NCBI GenBank assembly: GCA_963923025.1 | Contig: CAWUKV010000003.1 | Coordinates: forward strand, 8,776-72,775 | Source of the DNA: CAWUKV01 sp963923025 | GTDB taxonomy: Bacteria; Cyanobacteriota; Cyanobacteriia; Phormidesmidales; Phormidesmidaceae | Direction: 5' to 3' | Length of the DNA stretch: 64,000 bases | Shown: positions 16,136-24,599 of the stretch, in pieces | Position numbering within the stretch: the stretch's first letter is position 1 | Layout of the letters: each line of letters begins with the position of its first letter | Program-made: the position numbers and the translations under genes | The notes under the pieces: model-generated | What the model saw: only the letters and a program-made list of their open reading frames with translations | Database searches by the model: none | Told to the model about the DNA's origin: nothing

Positions 16136-17041
16136 ATGTTACGCGTCACTCCCATGACCCCCACTCAACCGTCCCCCGAGCCGACCTGGATGACCGTTCT
16201 CCGGCTAATGCGATGGGATAAGCCAACTGGACGGCTAATTCTATTGGTGCCTGCCCTTTGGTCACTGTTTCTGGCTGCTCGGGGACTGCCGCCGCTGCCG
16301 CTGCTGGGCGTTGTGATATTGGGCACGCTCGCAACCAGTGCCGGGGGCTGTGTCATCAACGACCTCTGGGATCGCGATATCGACCCTAAGGTAGAGCGAA
16401 CGAAGAATAGGCCTTTGGCGTCTAAGGCGCTGTCGATAAAGGTTGCGATCGCGATCGCCTTTGTTGCCTTTCTCTGTGCGCTGATCTTGGCTCTGTATCT
16501 GCTGCAAAACCCGATTAGCTTTGTCTTTTGCGTGGCTGCAGTGCCGGTGATTGTGCTGTACCCGCTGGCTAAGCGCGTCTTTCCGGTTCCACAGCTGGTG
16601 CTGGCGATCGCCTGGGGCTTTGCCGTACTGATTCCTTGGAGTGCTGTCACCGGTCAGGTAGAGACGGCGACCTGGCTGCTGTGGGGAGCAGTGGTGCTGT
16701 GGACGCTGGGCTTCGATACGGTCTATGCCATTCCTGATCGGGAGTACGACCGACAGCTTGGGGTCAACTCCAGTGCTCGTTTTTTTGGATCCAACGCACC
16801 GGAGATGGTTGCCATCTTTTTTGCCGGAACCGCCATCATGCTGTTGTGGCTCGGCATCAACATGACATTAGGCTTTCCGTTCTGGGCGACGCTAGTAGCT
16901 GCCTGTGTGCTCTGGTTTACCCATTACCGTAAACTGCGCCGTTTTCATCCGCCCCCGCGTGTGTATGGACAAATCTTCCGTCAGAATGTGGCGATCGGGT
17001 TCATTCTGCTGGGTGGCATGATTTTGGGGCTGCTGGCATGA
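16136..17041 (+). CDS. plqA: 4-hydroxybenzoate polyprenyltransferase (UbiA/PlqA family)
   Basis: The 301-residue integral membrane protein should attach a polyprenyl (probably solanesyl) tail to 4-hydroxybenzoate, an early step of cyanobacterial plastoquinone synthesis. Both Asp-rich motifs are present: NDLWDRDIDPKVERTKNRPL and PDREYDRQLGVNSSA. The protein has about eight hydrophobic segments and RWDKPTGRLILLVPALWSL at the N-terminus. ATG 16154 (seventh codon) is an alternative start. The role in plastoquinone rather than ubiquinone comes from the cyanobacterial setting. Confidence 0.88.
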   Translation: MLRVTPMTPTQPSPEPTWMTVLRLMRWDKPTGRLILLVPALWSLFLAARGLPPLPLLGVVILGTLATSAGGCVINDLWDRDIDPKVERTKNRPLASKALSIKVAIAIAFVAFLCALILALYLLQNPISFVFCVAAVPVIVLYPLAKRVFPVPQLVLAIAWGFAVLIPWSAVTGQVETATWLLWGAVVLWTLGFDTVYAIPDREYDRQLGVNSSARFFGSNAPEMVAIFFAGTAIMLLWLGINMTLGFPFWATLVAACVLWFTHYRKLRRFHPPPRVYGQIFRQNVAIGFILLGGMILGLLA

Positions 17042-17070
17042 GGCGGGTTGCCCTGGTTAGATTAACTGCG

Positions 17071-17613
17071 CTACCCGATAAAATACGGCTTTGAAATCCA
17101 CTGATGGCCAATAATTAGGGCATAATATCCTGCAATTGGCATGAATCCAATGAATCGACACAAGATTCCGTAGACATTAGGCCGCATCAGCCACGACAGC
17201 TTTCTGTACGACAAGTAGCTCACCATAGCGAGGTATATGCCAGTAGCACCAACATAGGGTGGAAAAAGGTAATACCGCAAAATCGAGTTGGAAAAATGTC
17301 GGTCGTTAATCGTCTTCTCAAGCCATAGGCCGTAATCGTTGGTGAGGGTTTGGAGCAGCAACAGGCTTAGCAGCAACAAACCCACCGCATTGAGGAGTAA
17401 AAAGAATTGGGCTGGGATGCGATCGCAGCGTCCTGCCCAAGCAAGCAATACAATAGCCAGCGTCGCTAACGGTCCGACGATGCAGAGTGCCAAAAATGTG
17501 CGGACGCCAAAGTCCCAGAAAACGATGGTGTTAATCTCATCCGCCAGCATGATGCTATAAGACAGAGTCACCAACAAAATTACCCCCGCTAGGGTGTTGG
17601 CTACGATTCGCAT
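17071..17613 (-). CDS. Hypothetical membrane protein with about five TM segments
   Basis: The 180-residue product has hydrophobic stretches at about 5-24, 38-60, 70-88, 120-138 and 150-167, separated by short loops (AGRCDRIPAQ, LMRPNVYG). I do not recognise the family. It is convergent with plqA (29-nt gap) and divergent from the VOC gene at 17723. The start is ATG 17613. Composition resembles neighbouring genes, so it is probably resident rather than recently acquired. Confidence 0.6.
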   Translation of the reverse strand: MRIVANTLAGVILLVTLSYSIMLADEINTIVFWDFGVRTFLALCIVGPLATLAIVLLAWAGRCDRIPAQFFLLLNAVGLLLLSLLLLQTLTNDYGLWLEKTINDRHFSNSILRYYLFPPYVGATGIYLAMVSYLSYRKLSWLMRPNVYGILCRFIGFMPIAGYYALIIGHQWISKPYFIG

Positions 17614-17722
17614 AGGCAGTAGCAGAATGGTCGTTACGAATGCTCACCTTGGGCTACAGTCCAAAATAGTGAGATTACGAGCTTCATCCAATCACCACCT
17701 AGGCCATCACAAGGTATTCCCC

Positions 17723-18097
17723 ATGATTCAGCGCCTCATTACTAACATCTGTTCTGATTGCCTGCCTGAAAGCCGCGAGTTTTACACCACCCTGCTGGGA
17801 TTTGAAGTCACTTTTGACAGTAACTGGTATATCCAGCTCACTGCACCCGACAATCCTCGCATGGAGCTAGGCTTTATCCAACGAGACAATGAGCTGGTAC
17901 CAGAAGTCTTTCAGCAGCCCCCCCAAGGCGTCTACCTAACAGTCGTAGTGGACGATGTGGATGCTGTGTATGCCAAGGCACAGGCAGCTGAGGTAGAGAT
18001 TGTACAGCCCCCCAAGGACGAGTTTTATGGACAGCGACGTCTGCTGATCGTAGACCCTAACAAACTACTCATCGATGTTTCAGCCGTCATTCGGTAA
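17723..18097 (+). CDS. VOC (glyoxalase/bleomycin resistance) family protein
   Basis: The 124-residue single-domain protein has the paired beta-alpha-beta-beta-beta pattern of the vicinal oxygen chelate fold: ITNICSDCLPESREFYTTLLGFEV, then GVYLTVVVDDVDAVYAKAQAAEVEI, then a closing RRLLIVDPNKLLIDV strand. These proteins act as metalloenzymes or small-molecule binders; the substrate cannot be read here. I chose ATG 17723 because the upstream extension in the same frame is not part of the fold. Confidence 0.8.
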   Translation: MIQRLITNICSDCLPESREFYTTLLGFEVTFDSNWYIQLTAPDNPRMELGFIQRDNELVPEVFQQPPQGVYLTVVVDDVDAVYAKAQAAEVEIVQPPKDEFYGQRRLLIVDPNKLLIDVSAVIR

Positions 18098-18147
18098 TCT
18101 GTCGCTATTGGACAAATGATTGAGAAGAGTTGACTTAGGAGAAAACG

Positions 18148-18276
18148 ATGAGCGGTGGCTTTACATCAGGGGGCGGCATTGGCGGCAATAAGGAACCTGG
18201 AGAAGAGCCCCCAGCCTGGTTTGGATGTCTGTTTATTATCGTTGTGGCAGTGTTTGTGATGACAGTAGTCCTGTGA
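18148..18276 (+). CDS. 42-residue single-span membrane peptide
   Basis: ATG 18148 is preceded by TTAGGAG at about 6-nt spacing and the frame ends at TGA 18274-18276. The product starts with a Gly/Ser-rich head (SGGFTSGGGIGG), then NKEPGEEPPAWFG, then one hydrophobic helix rich in I, V, L and F (residues 27-42) reaching the C-terminus. The strong ribosome-binding site and clean domain layout support translation. It sits 50 nt after the VOC gene on the same strand. Function unknown. Confidence 0.55.
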   Translation: MSGGFTSGGGIGGNKEPGEEPPAWFGCLFIIVVAVFVMTVVL

Positions 18277-18351
18277 AGGGCTTGTCCGAGCGGCATACAT
18301 TAAGATAATCACAGCACTATGCCAAAGACTATGCCAAATATCATTGCCTGC

Positions 18352-18466
18352 CATAGCTGTGACTCTCGCAAGTTTCAATTGCATTGAACTTGCGCCTCGC
18401 TTGACCTGCTGTTCTGCCAAGCTTTTGCCGGAATAGAACAGGTCCAGTCAAGCAAGAAACGCTATG
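18352..18466. repeat. Dispersed repeat family B, copy 1 (MITE-like)
   Basis: This roughly 115-bp segment is closely similar to 32245-32348: both contain AAGTTTCAATTGCATTGAA, CGCTTGACCTGCTG, and end AGAAACGCTAT. The termini form an inverted pair (CATAGC at 18352, GCTATG ending 18466). Compared with copy 2 it has about 11 extra nt after the left end and a one-base loss in the first hairpin. It lies in the convergent gap between the 42-residue peptide and the pRiA4b-like gene. Confidence 0.65.
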
Positions 18467-18501
18467 TTTACCTTAAGTGCCCCTGAATCGGCTGTAGCGG
18501 C

Positions 18502-19182
18502 TCAATAGGGCGGGTCTGCAGGGCCAGTGTATCCACACATGCCGGTGCGGGGCGAGTTCACAATCAGCATGGGCTCACCGTAGTCGTCGTGAGGGTGTGC
18601 TTCGGCATGGCCGTCACATAGCGTCCCCTTAGAATCATCTTCGTAGATACATTCCAAACATAGGTGTGTAGCAGGCTGACCGCATTCGATGCAGCTTGAC
18701 TCGACAGGGTGGTTACGGGCCATCAGGTAGATTGGTTTGGCCGTTAGCGGTTTCCCTTCGCGGATGTCAACGAGCTTAACGAGCGTTTCTGAAGAGGTGC
18801 CAAAGTCGTAGACATGTTCCAGTGCCCCTGTTCGGGAGAAAACGGCATCAATTTTTCGAGTTTTACCAAAGCCGTTTTCGAACTGACCCACCATAAACTG
18901 GCTCATGTGACCGCAGCACTCCAGCCAGATCGCCCTTAGGTAATCGTCTAGGTGACCCAGCGTTTTGGTGCCACGCATTTCTAGGTTCAACCAGTAGTCC
19001 CCGCCGTAGGCATCTTGGATGCGCAGGTGATAGAGCGTTTCGGGCTTTGCTTTGCGGGATTCAGCCTTGGTGATTGCGGCCTGACGAGTTTTACAGCTTT
19101 TGAGATGTTTGGAGACACCGCCCTTAGACAGGGTTTTACCGCAGAAGATACAGTCGCCTTTAGTCTGCTGTTTTCGTGCCAT
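18502..19182 (-). CDS. pRiA4b ORF-3-like protein with two zinc-finger motifs
   Basis: The 226-residue protein has an N-terminal CCHC finger (C11, C14, H26, C30), a central pRiA4b ORF-3-like domain (about 50-150: YHLRIQDAYGGDYWLNLEM, LDDYLRAIWLECCGHMSQF) and a C-terminal Cys/His-rich module (CIECG, CLEC, LCDGHAEAH). The ORF-3 family was first seen on plasmids and as IS passenger genes; its function is unknown. The zinc modules suggest nucleic acid or protein binding, which is inference. Start ATG 19182. Confidence 0.7.
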   Translation of the reverse strand: MARKQQTKGDCIFCGKTLSKGGVSKHLKSCKTRQAAITKAESRKAKPETLYHLRIQDAYGGDYWLNLEMRGTKTLGHLDDYLRAIWLECCGHMSQFMVGQFENGFGKTRKIDAVFSRTGALEHVYDFGTSSETLVKLVDIREGKPLTAKPIYLMARNHPVESSCIECGQPATHLCLECIYEDDSKGTLCDGHAEAHPHDDYGEPMLIVNSPRTGMCGYTGPADPPY

Positions 19183-19227
19183 AAGCCAAAAGATAACGCG
19201 CCGAAGATCAGCGGTGATGTTGCGTGC

Positions 19228-19761
19228 TTAAGCTCTAGTGTAAGAGACGATCTGCTCCCAAATATCTGGAAACTCAGCCTTGATTGCCTCAGCTTTAGCA
19301 ATTTCCATATCGCGATAGTCGAAGCCAGGGGCTACGGCTTCGCCCAGTAGGCCATATTCGCCAGCTTCTAAAACGGCAGCTTTCCAGTAACCGCCCGGGA
19401 CAAGCAGTTGGGGGACTTCACCCTTGGCTAAGTCAAGCCCCAGAACGTGTCGCTCTAGCTGACCCTCAAGGGTGATCAGCAGATAGGTGATGGGCGATCC
19501 GGCTTGGAAGTAGTGGAGGATGTCAGACTTGTTCTTGTGCAAGTGATCCACCGGTCGGTCATCGGTCAGTAGGTAATAAATGGAGGTGAGGAGGTTGCGA
19601 TCGCACCCCTCCCGCTCGGTTGGCATCGTTTGACTTGTACGGTAGGTTTCGGCAAAGTAGCCCCCCTCGACGTGCTCTACCAGGCCCAACTGCTGAATAA
19701 CTGTCTGTTTATCCACTGTGCTCGACGCTAAATTTTGACGCTGATCTTTGGCACCGATCAT
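19228..19761 (-). CDS. Cupin superfamily protein (DUF985-like)
   Basis: The 177-residue product fits the DUF985/cupin_5 family: LGLVEHVEGGYFAETYR near the start, LTSIYYLLTDDRPVDHLHKNKSDILHYF in the centre with possible metal-ligand His residues, then LLVPGGYWKAAVLE and APGFDYRDMEIA, the usual C-terminal block. Biochemical role in the family is poorly defined. ATG 19761 is preferred to a TTG three codons upstream. It precedes the pRiA4b-like gene by 45 nt on the same strand. Confidence 0.8.
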   Translation of the reverse strand: MIGAKDQRQNLASSTVDKQTVIQQLGLVEHVEGGYFAETYRTSQTMPTEREGCDRNLLTSIYYLLTDDRPVDHLHKNKSDILHYFQAGSPITYLLITLEGQLERHVLGLDLAKGEVPQLLVPGGYWKAAVLEAGEYGLLGEAVAPGFDYRDMEIAKAEAIKAEFPDIWEQIVSYTRA

Positions 19762-19853
19762 ACCGACCAATCATACCGATTTGTGCTGGGAGCAGGCGGC
19801 TGCTATCCGTTAAAACACGCTATAGAATGGGCAGTGACCGAAACAGGCAGGGT

Positions 19854-20375
19854 ATGAGCGAGCAGGACGAGGCTAGGGTTGCCTATGCGGCGGGCCAAGC
19901 CGCCTTTGAACGGGGCAGCTATCGGCAAGCCGTGACGCAGTTTGAGCGAGCTAGGGGGCTCGCGGGTCAAGGAACGATCCTTGGGGGCGAAATCCAGCTA
20001 TGGCTCGCCAATGCCTATGCTGCCGTGGGTGAGGGCAATAACGCAGTCACCGCCTGTCAGGCCTTGGCCCAGCATCCTGACCCTGAAACCCGTAAGCAGG
20101 CCAAGCGGCTGGCCTACATTTTGCAGGCACCAGAACTGGCTACTAAGCCGGAGTGGATGAGCAAGATCCCGGACTTGGGCGGCATTGAGGGCGGCAACGA
20201 CTACAAGCTCACACAGTCTCGCTACGGCCAATCCAACAGCCGACCCATGCGCCGCCTTGCGCCGGAACCAGAGCCGTTGGATTTGAGCCAGGTAAATACA
20301 AAAGACAATCAGTTTGTGTGGGTGGCGCTGCTGGGCTGTGCACTAGTGCTAGGAGGATTGCTGTGGTTCAGTTAA
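19854..20375 (+). CDS. TPR-like protein with C-terminal membrane anchor
   Basis: The 173-residue product begins with TPR-like helix pairs (AAGQAAFERGSYRQAVTQFERA, then IQLWLANAYAAVGEGNNAVTAC), has a polar linker and ends in one hydrophobic helix (FVWVALLGCALVLGGLLWF). It is probably tail-anchored with the TPR part in the cytoplasm. The start is ATG 19854. Its 3' end overlaps the next gene by 13 nt, so it probably works with the DUF3153 lipoprotein and UPF0182 protein downstream. Confidence 0.72.
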   Translation: MSEQDEARVAYAAGQAAFERGSYRQAVTQFERARGLAGQGTILGGEIQLWLANAYAAVGEGNNAVTACQALAQHPDPETRKQAKRLAYILQAPELATKPEWMSKIPDLGGIEGGNDYKLTQSRYGQSNSRPMRRLAPEPEPLDLSQVNTKDNQFVWVALLGCALVLGGLLWFS

Positions 20376-21067
20376 TACGGCATTGGGTCAAGCGTCTGGT
20401 TCTGATTGCGTTAGTGCTGTGCCTGACTGGGTGTGTGGACTACGACCTGGGCATTCAGTTCGATAGTCAGACCCACGGTACCCTCACGCAGACCCTGCAC
20501 CTGAGTGAGCGGGTAGCGCGGTTGAACCCCGACCGAGCCCAGCATTGGCTGCGTCAGTTTGAGCAGCGGGCCAAGCTCCAGGGCGGCAGGGTAAAACGGG
20601 TGGATGCCCGAACGGTGCAGGTTACGGTGCCGTTTAACAACGGGGCAGACCTCAGCGATAGTTACAATTCTCTGTTTGACACCGAAGAGAATCCAGCGCT
20701 GGGCCAGTTGCCCGGTTCGCCGCAGCTCACCTCGCACTTAAACCTGCATCAACAAAACCGAGTCTTGGCACTGCGTAATCAGCTCGATTTAGACATCGAC
20801 CTGACCTCGCTACCCGACCTCAACACGACCCGGCAAGATTGGCGGGTGCTCAATCTTGCCTTTCACCTCGTCACCCCTTGGGGTGTGGTCACCCAGTCTG
20901 GCGGCGTGGGGCGGGGCCGCGAGGTGATATGGCCGCTACAGCCAGGGCAGATCACGCACGTTCAGGCCGAGTTTTGGGTACCCAGCCCGATTGGCATTGG
21001 CGCAGGCGCGATCGCACTGCTGATGGGGCTGGGTTACCTGCTTAAATATGGCTTCGGGAGCCGCTGA
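20363..21067 (+). CDS. DUF3153-type lipoprotein
   Basis: Translation probably starts at GTG 20363, placed 6 nt after a perfect AGGAGG (20351-20356) inside the preceding gene. This gives a 234-residue protein with a lipoprotein signal (LVLIALVLCLTGC, lipidated Cys at about 24), an exported domain starting VDYDLGIQFDSQTHGTL and a C-terminal hydrophobic helix (IGIGAGAIALLMGLGYLL). This layout matches cyanobacterial DUF3153 proteins, whose role is unknown. It ends 2 nt before the UPF0182 gene, so the three genes are coupled. Confidence 0.75.
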   Translation: MVQLIRHWVKRLVLIALVLCLTGCVDYDLGIQFDSQTHGTLTQTLHLSERVARLNPDRAQHWLRQFEQRAKLQGGRVKRVDARTVQVTVPFNNGADLSDSYNSLFDTEENPALGQLPGSPQLTSHLNLHQQNRVLALRNQLDLDIDLTSLPDLNTTRQDWRVLNLAFHLVTPWGVVTQSGGVGRGREVIWPLQPGQITHVQAEFWVPSPIGIGAGAIALLMGLGYLLKYGFGSR

Positions 21068-21069
21068 GA

Positions 21070-24000
21070 ATGGAAAAAGCGCTGATGCGGGTGAAGGTGA
21101 ACACTTGGCGATGGGTGGTTGCGATCGCGGCGATGCTGCTCAGCGTTGATATTGTCACCTACTTCATGGCCGAGGGGCTGTGGTTTGAGTCCGTGGACTA
21201 CCTGCAAGCCTTTTGGCTGCGGCTGCAAACCCAGTTGGGGCTAGGAGCACTGGGGCTGGCAGGCAGCTTTGGGTTCGCCCTGGTAAATCTGCTGCGGGCG
21301 CGGCGGCTCAGCGTTGACGACAACTGTATCTTGCCCAATGCCAACAATCGACGGACGGGCATTGGTTTGACGGGGCTGTTGCCACTGGCGGTGGGGCTGG
21401 CGGTGCTGATCATGGTGCTGCTGTTGTATCACGGTCAGCTGGCCGTTACCCGCTGGCATACTCAGGATGTTGGGGACGCACTACCGGCGCTGCCGCTGTG
21501 GCTCAACTTTCGGACGGGCTGGCAGGTAACGCAACAGGTGCTGGCGCTGCCGTGGTTAGGAGCAGTGCTGCTAGTGGGAGCGGTGGGTTTCCTGATATAC
21601 CCCATGCTGCTAGGGTATCTCAGCACCGTGGTCATCAGCCTCTGTTTTGGCCTGGTGCTGTCGTCCCAGTGGTCGAGAATTCTGCCCGCGCTCAACCCCA
21701 CCGCGTTTGGCATTGACGACCCACTATTCAACAACGACATTAGCTTTTACATTTTCCGACTGCCCATTCTCGAACTAGTGGAGTTTTGGATTTCCGGACT
21801 GTTGTTGTTTACCCTGGCGCTGGTAACGCTGGTATACCTGCTGGCGGGCAACAGCCTCAGTCAAGGGCGGTTTTTGGGCCTTGCTCCCCCGCAGCGGCGG
21901 CATCTGTTTGGCCTCTCCGGCGGGCTGTTGTTGACAACAGCTCTAGACAACTGGATTGCCCGCTACGAGCTGCTGTATTCGCCTCGGGGGGTAACCTTTG
22001 GAGCCAGCTACACCGATGTTGCCGTATCTCTGCCAGTGAATACGGGCTTGAGCATTCTGGCGCTGGTGCTGGCTGTCATTCTGCTATGGCGGACGCTATT
22101 TTGGGATACCACCTTTCGCGGGCTGGTGGAATGGCTGATGATGATTGGCCGCAACCAGTACGCCTACGTTCCCAAGGTACCGGTACGGCCTCGCAGTTCT
22201 CGACTGCTGATTAGCATTGTGCTGGGCTATTTGGCAGTGAGCGTGCTAGGCGCAACGGTAGTGCCGGGGATTGTGCAGCGGCTGGTAGTACAGCCGAACG
22301 AGCTCGAACGAGAAACGCCCTTCATTGAGAAAACAATTGCGTTTACCCGCCAAGCTTTTAACCTGACGGATGTTCAGGATGAGGTATTCATACCAGAAGA
22401 TTCTCTGACAGCGGCAGACTTGGAGCGCAACAACCTGACAGTCCGCAACATCCGCGTTTGGGACACCCGTCCCCTGCTAGAGAGTAACCGGCAGCTCCAG
22501 CAGATTCGCTCGTACTACGAGTTTGTAGATGCTGATGTCGACCGCTATACCCTGCGCAACGACGACGGCAGTACCGAGCGCCGTCAGGTAATTATTTCAG
22601 CGCGGGAGCTGAATACTGACCGATTAGATGAGATTGCCCAAACTTGGGTGAACCGACATTTGAGCTATACCCACGGCTACGGGTTCACCATGAGCCCAGT
22701 CAATACGGCGGGGGTCGGCGGCCTGCCGACCTACTTCATTAAAGACATTGCCCATGTCCCTAGCAACCCAGCGGTGGCCCGTAGCATTCCGGTAGGGGAG
22801 CCGCGCATCTACTTTGGCGAGCTGACAAACAACTACGTCATGACGTCGACTCGAGTAGAAGAGTTGGACTACCCCAGCGGCAGCGACAATGTGTACACCG
22901 TCTATGACGGGCAGGGCGGCATCAGCATTGGCGACCCCTTTCGGCGGTTGCTGTATGCCAAGCATCTAGGCGACTGGCAAATGCTGTTTACCGACAACTT
23001 TACGCCCGAGACACAGCTGTTGTTTCGGCGCAACATTCAAGACCGAGTGAAGCGGATTGCGCCGTTTCTGCAGTTTGACCAGGATCCCTACCTGGTAATT
23101 GCCAATGTACCCTCTGCCCCCGCCAACGAGCAAAACAAGCTGTATTGGATTGTGGATGCCTATACGACGAGCGATCGCTACCCCTATGCCGACCCAGAGC
23201 AAAACGAGTTCAACTACATCCGCAACTCGGTCAAGGCGGTGGTGAATGCGTACCAGGGGACGGTCGACTTTTACGTAGCCGATGCCGAAGACCCGGTCAT
23301 TCAAACTTGGGCCAGTCTATTTCCCAACATGTTTCAGCCGCTAGCAGACATGCCCACTGAGCTGGCGGCTCACATCCGCTACCCCCAAGACTATTCATTG
23401 GTGCAGTCTAATCAGCTGCTAACGTATCACATGACGGATCCGCGCGTGTTCTATAACCGTGAGGACCAGTGGCGGGCACCCAGCGAAATTTACGCCAACG
23501 AGCAGCAGGTAGTGGAACCCTACTATCTGATTATGAGGCTGCCGGATGCGGACGCTGAGGAGTTCATTCTCTTGCGTCCTTTCACGCCTCGTCAGCGTAA
23601 CAACCTGATTGCTTGGCTGGCGGCTCGTTCAGACGGCGAAAACTATGGGCGCATTTTGCTGTACCGCTTCCCCAAGCAGGAGCTCGTGTTTGGTCCAGAA
23701 CAGATTGAGGCTCGAATTAACCAGGATCCCGAGATTTCGCAGCGGATCTCCCTGTGGGACACCCAGGGCTCACGGGCGAATCAGGGCAATCTACTGGTAA
23801 TTCCCATTGAAGATTCTCTTTTGTACGTGGAGCCGTTATACCTAGAAGCAGAACAAAATCAGCTGCCAACCCTGGCACGAGTTATCGTGGCTTACCAAAA
23901 TAGAATTGCGATGGCAGAAACGCTGGATCAGTCGCTCAGTGCTATCTTTAACCAGCGCAAGTCGAGCAGCCCAGCGATTATTCGCGATCTTGAAAACAGC

Positions 24001-24084
24001 GAGGCTGATACGCCCGACCAAATCGACCAGCTGCTGCTACCGGATGAGCCAGCTCCGTCAAACACCATTGAGCCAAGCGAATAA
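21070..24084 (+). CDS. UPF0182 family large membrane protein, paralogue 1
   Basis: The 1004-residue protein has about seven hydrophobic segments in its first 400 residues, then a large soluble region with UPF0182 hallmarks: NELERETPFIEKTIAFTR, SYTHGYGFTMSPVN, RIYFGELTNNYV, YWIVDAYTTSDRYPY and LYVEPLYLEAEQNQLP. The C-terminus is acidic and low in complexity. The family is widespread in actinobacteria and cyanobacteria and has no settled function. It follows the DUF3153 gene by 2 nt. A paralogue lies at 50712-53549. Confidence 0.9.
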   Translation: MEKALMRVKVNTWRWVVAIAAMLLSVDIVTYFMAEGLWFESVDYLQAFWLRLQTQLGLGALGLAGSFGFALVNLLRARRLSVDDNCILPNANNRRTGIGLTGLLPLAVGLAVLIMVLLLYHGQLAVTRWHTQDVGDALPALPLWLNFRTGWQVTQQVLALPWLGAVLLVGAVGFLIYPMLLGYLSTVVISLCFGLVLSSQWSRILPALNPTAFGIDDPLFNNDISFYIFRLPILELVEFWISGLLLFTLALVTLVYLLAGNSLSQGRFLGLAPPQRRHLFGLSGGLLLTTALDNWIARYELLYSPRGVTFGASYTDVAVSLPVNTGLSILALVLAVILLWRTLFWDTTFRGLVEWLMMIGRNQYAYVPKVPVRPRSSRLLISIVLGYLAVSVLGATVVPGIVQRLVVQPNELERETPFIEKTIAFTRQAFNLTDVQDEVFIPEDSLTAADLERNNLTVRNIRVWDTRPLLESNRQLQQIRSYYEFVDADVDRYTLRNDDGSTERRQVIISARELNTDRLDEIAQTWVNRHLSYTHGYGFTMSPVNTAGVGGLPTYFIKDIAHVPSNPAVARSIPVGEPRIYFGELTNNYVMTSTRVEELDYPSGSDNVYTVYDGQGGISIGDPFRRLLYAKHLGDWQMLFTDNFTPETQLLFRRNIQDRVKRIAPFLQFDQDPYLVIANVPSAPANEQNKLYWIVDAYTTSDRYPYADPEQNEFNYIRNSVKAVVNAYQGTVDFYVADAEDPVIQTWASLFPNMFQPLADMPTELAAHIRYPQDYSLVQSNQLLTYHMTDPRVFYNREDQWRAPSEIYANEQQVVEPYYLIMRLPDADAEEFILLRPFTPRQRNNLIAWLAARSDGENYGRILLYRFPKQELVFGPEQIEARINQDPEISQRISLWDTQGSRANQGNLLVIPIEDSLLYVEPLYLEAEQNQLPTLARVIVAYQNRIAMAETLDQSLSAIFNQRKSSSPAIIRDLENSEADTPDQIDQLLLPDEPAPSNTIEPSE

Positions 24085-24592
24085 AGGGGCTAGGGATGAG
24101 CCGTACGAATAGTTGTTTTACTGATATTCTGAAAAGCCATGAGCTAGAACAACTCCATATCAATATCAGTCCATCAGGTCTGAGCTCATAGGCTCCAAGC
24201 GGTGGCCTTATTGGTAGGCGCCGCGTTAGTGCAGCAGGGCGATCGCTACAGGGAAGACCCCAGAAGAAAACCCAACGACGAGACGACTCAGTCAAAAATT
24301 GCCGAATACAATGGCAGTATGGCGTACGCCCAAAACAACAGTCAGCTATGGACAGGCTACCAAACCAGCTCATCCCAAGCCGCACGCTCTGCTTGCCAAA
24401 CCACGATTGAGCTCGTCAAGGAGCCCATAAGGAGGAGGAGATGCGTACCGCAAGACACGTAGGGTCACGTGCTGGCCCAAGACCGGTATCCAAAAACACA
24501 AATTTTCCTACACATTTATCTAAAGATGAAGCTATTGAACAAGCCCATTCGCGAGTTCCTAACCCCAAAAACCGCATCGCGTTTAATATTCC
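24085..24592 (+). other. Intergenic region with two weak small frames
   Basis: This stretch of about 500 nt separates the UPF0182 gene from the binding-protein gene. A GTG-initiated frame at 24202-24462 (86 codons) opens with a hydrophobic VALLVGAALV segment, then turns polar. A second frame, ATG 24441 to TGA 24599 (52 residues), has a very strong AAGGAGGAGGAG just before it and overlaps the next gene's start. Neither is recognised. The second could be a coupled leader peptide or the 3' remnant of a lost gene. Confidence 0.35.
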
Positions 24593-24599
24593 ATGCTGA
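24441..24599 (+). CDS. Small frame with strong SD, possible leader peptide or remnant
   Basis: The 52-residue frame is basic at its start (MRTARHVGSRAGPRPVSK) and continues THLSKDEAIEQAHSRVPNPK. Its Shine-Dalgarno (AAGGAGGAGGAG) abuts the ATG, closer than ideal. Its TGA lies 4 nt beyond the ATG of the downstream lipoprotein gene, an arrangement compatible with translational coupling. No family is recognised and it may be a degraded fragment. Confidence 0.3.
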   Translation: MRTARHVGSRAGPRPVSKNTNFPTHLSKDEAIEQAHSRVPNPKNRIAFNIPC

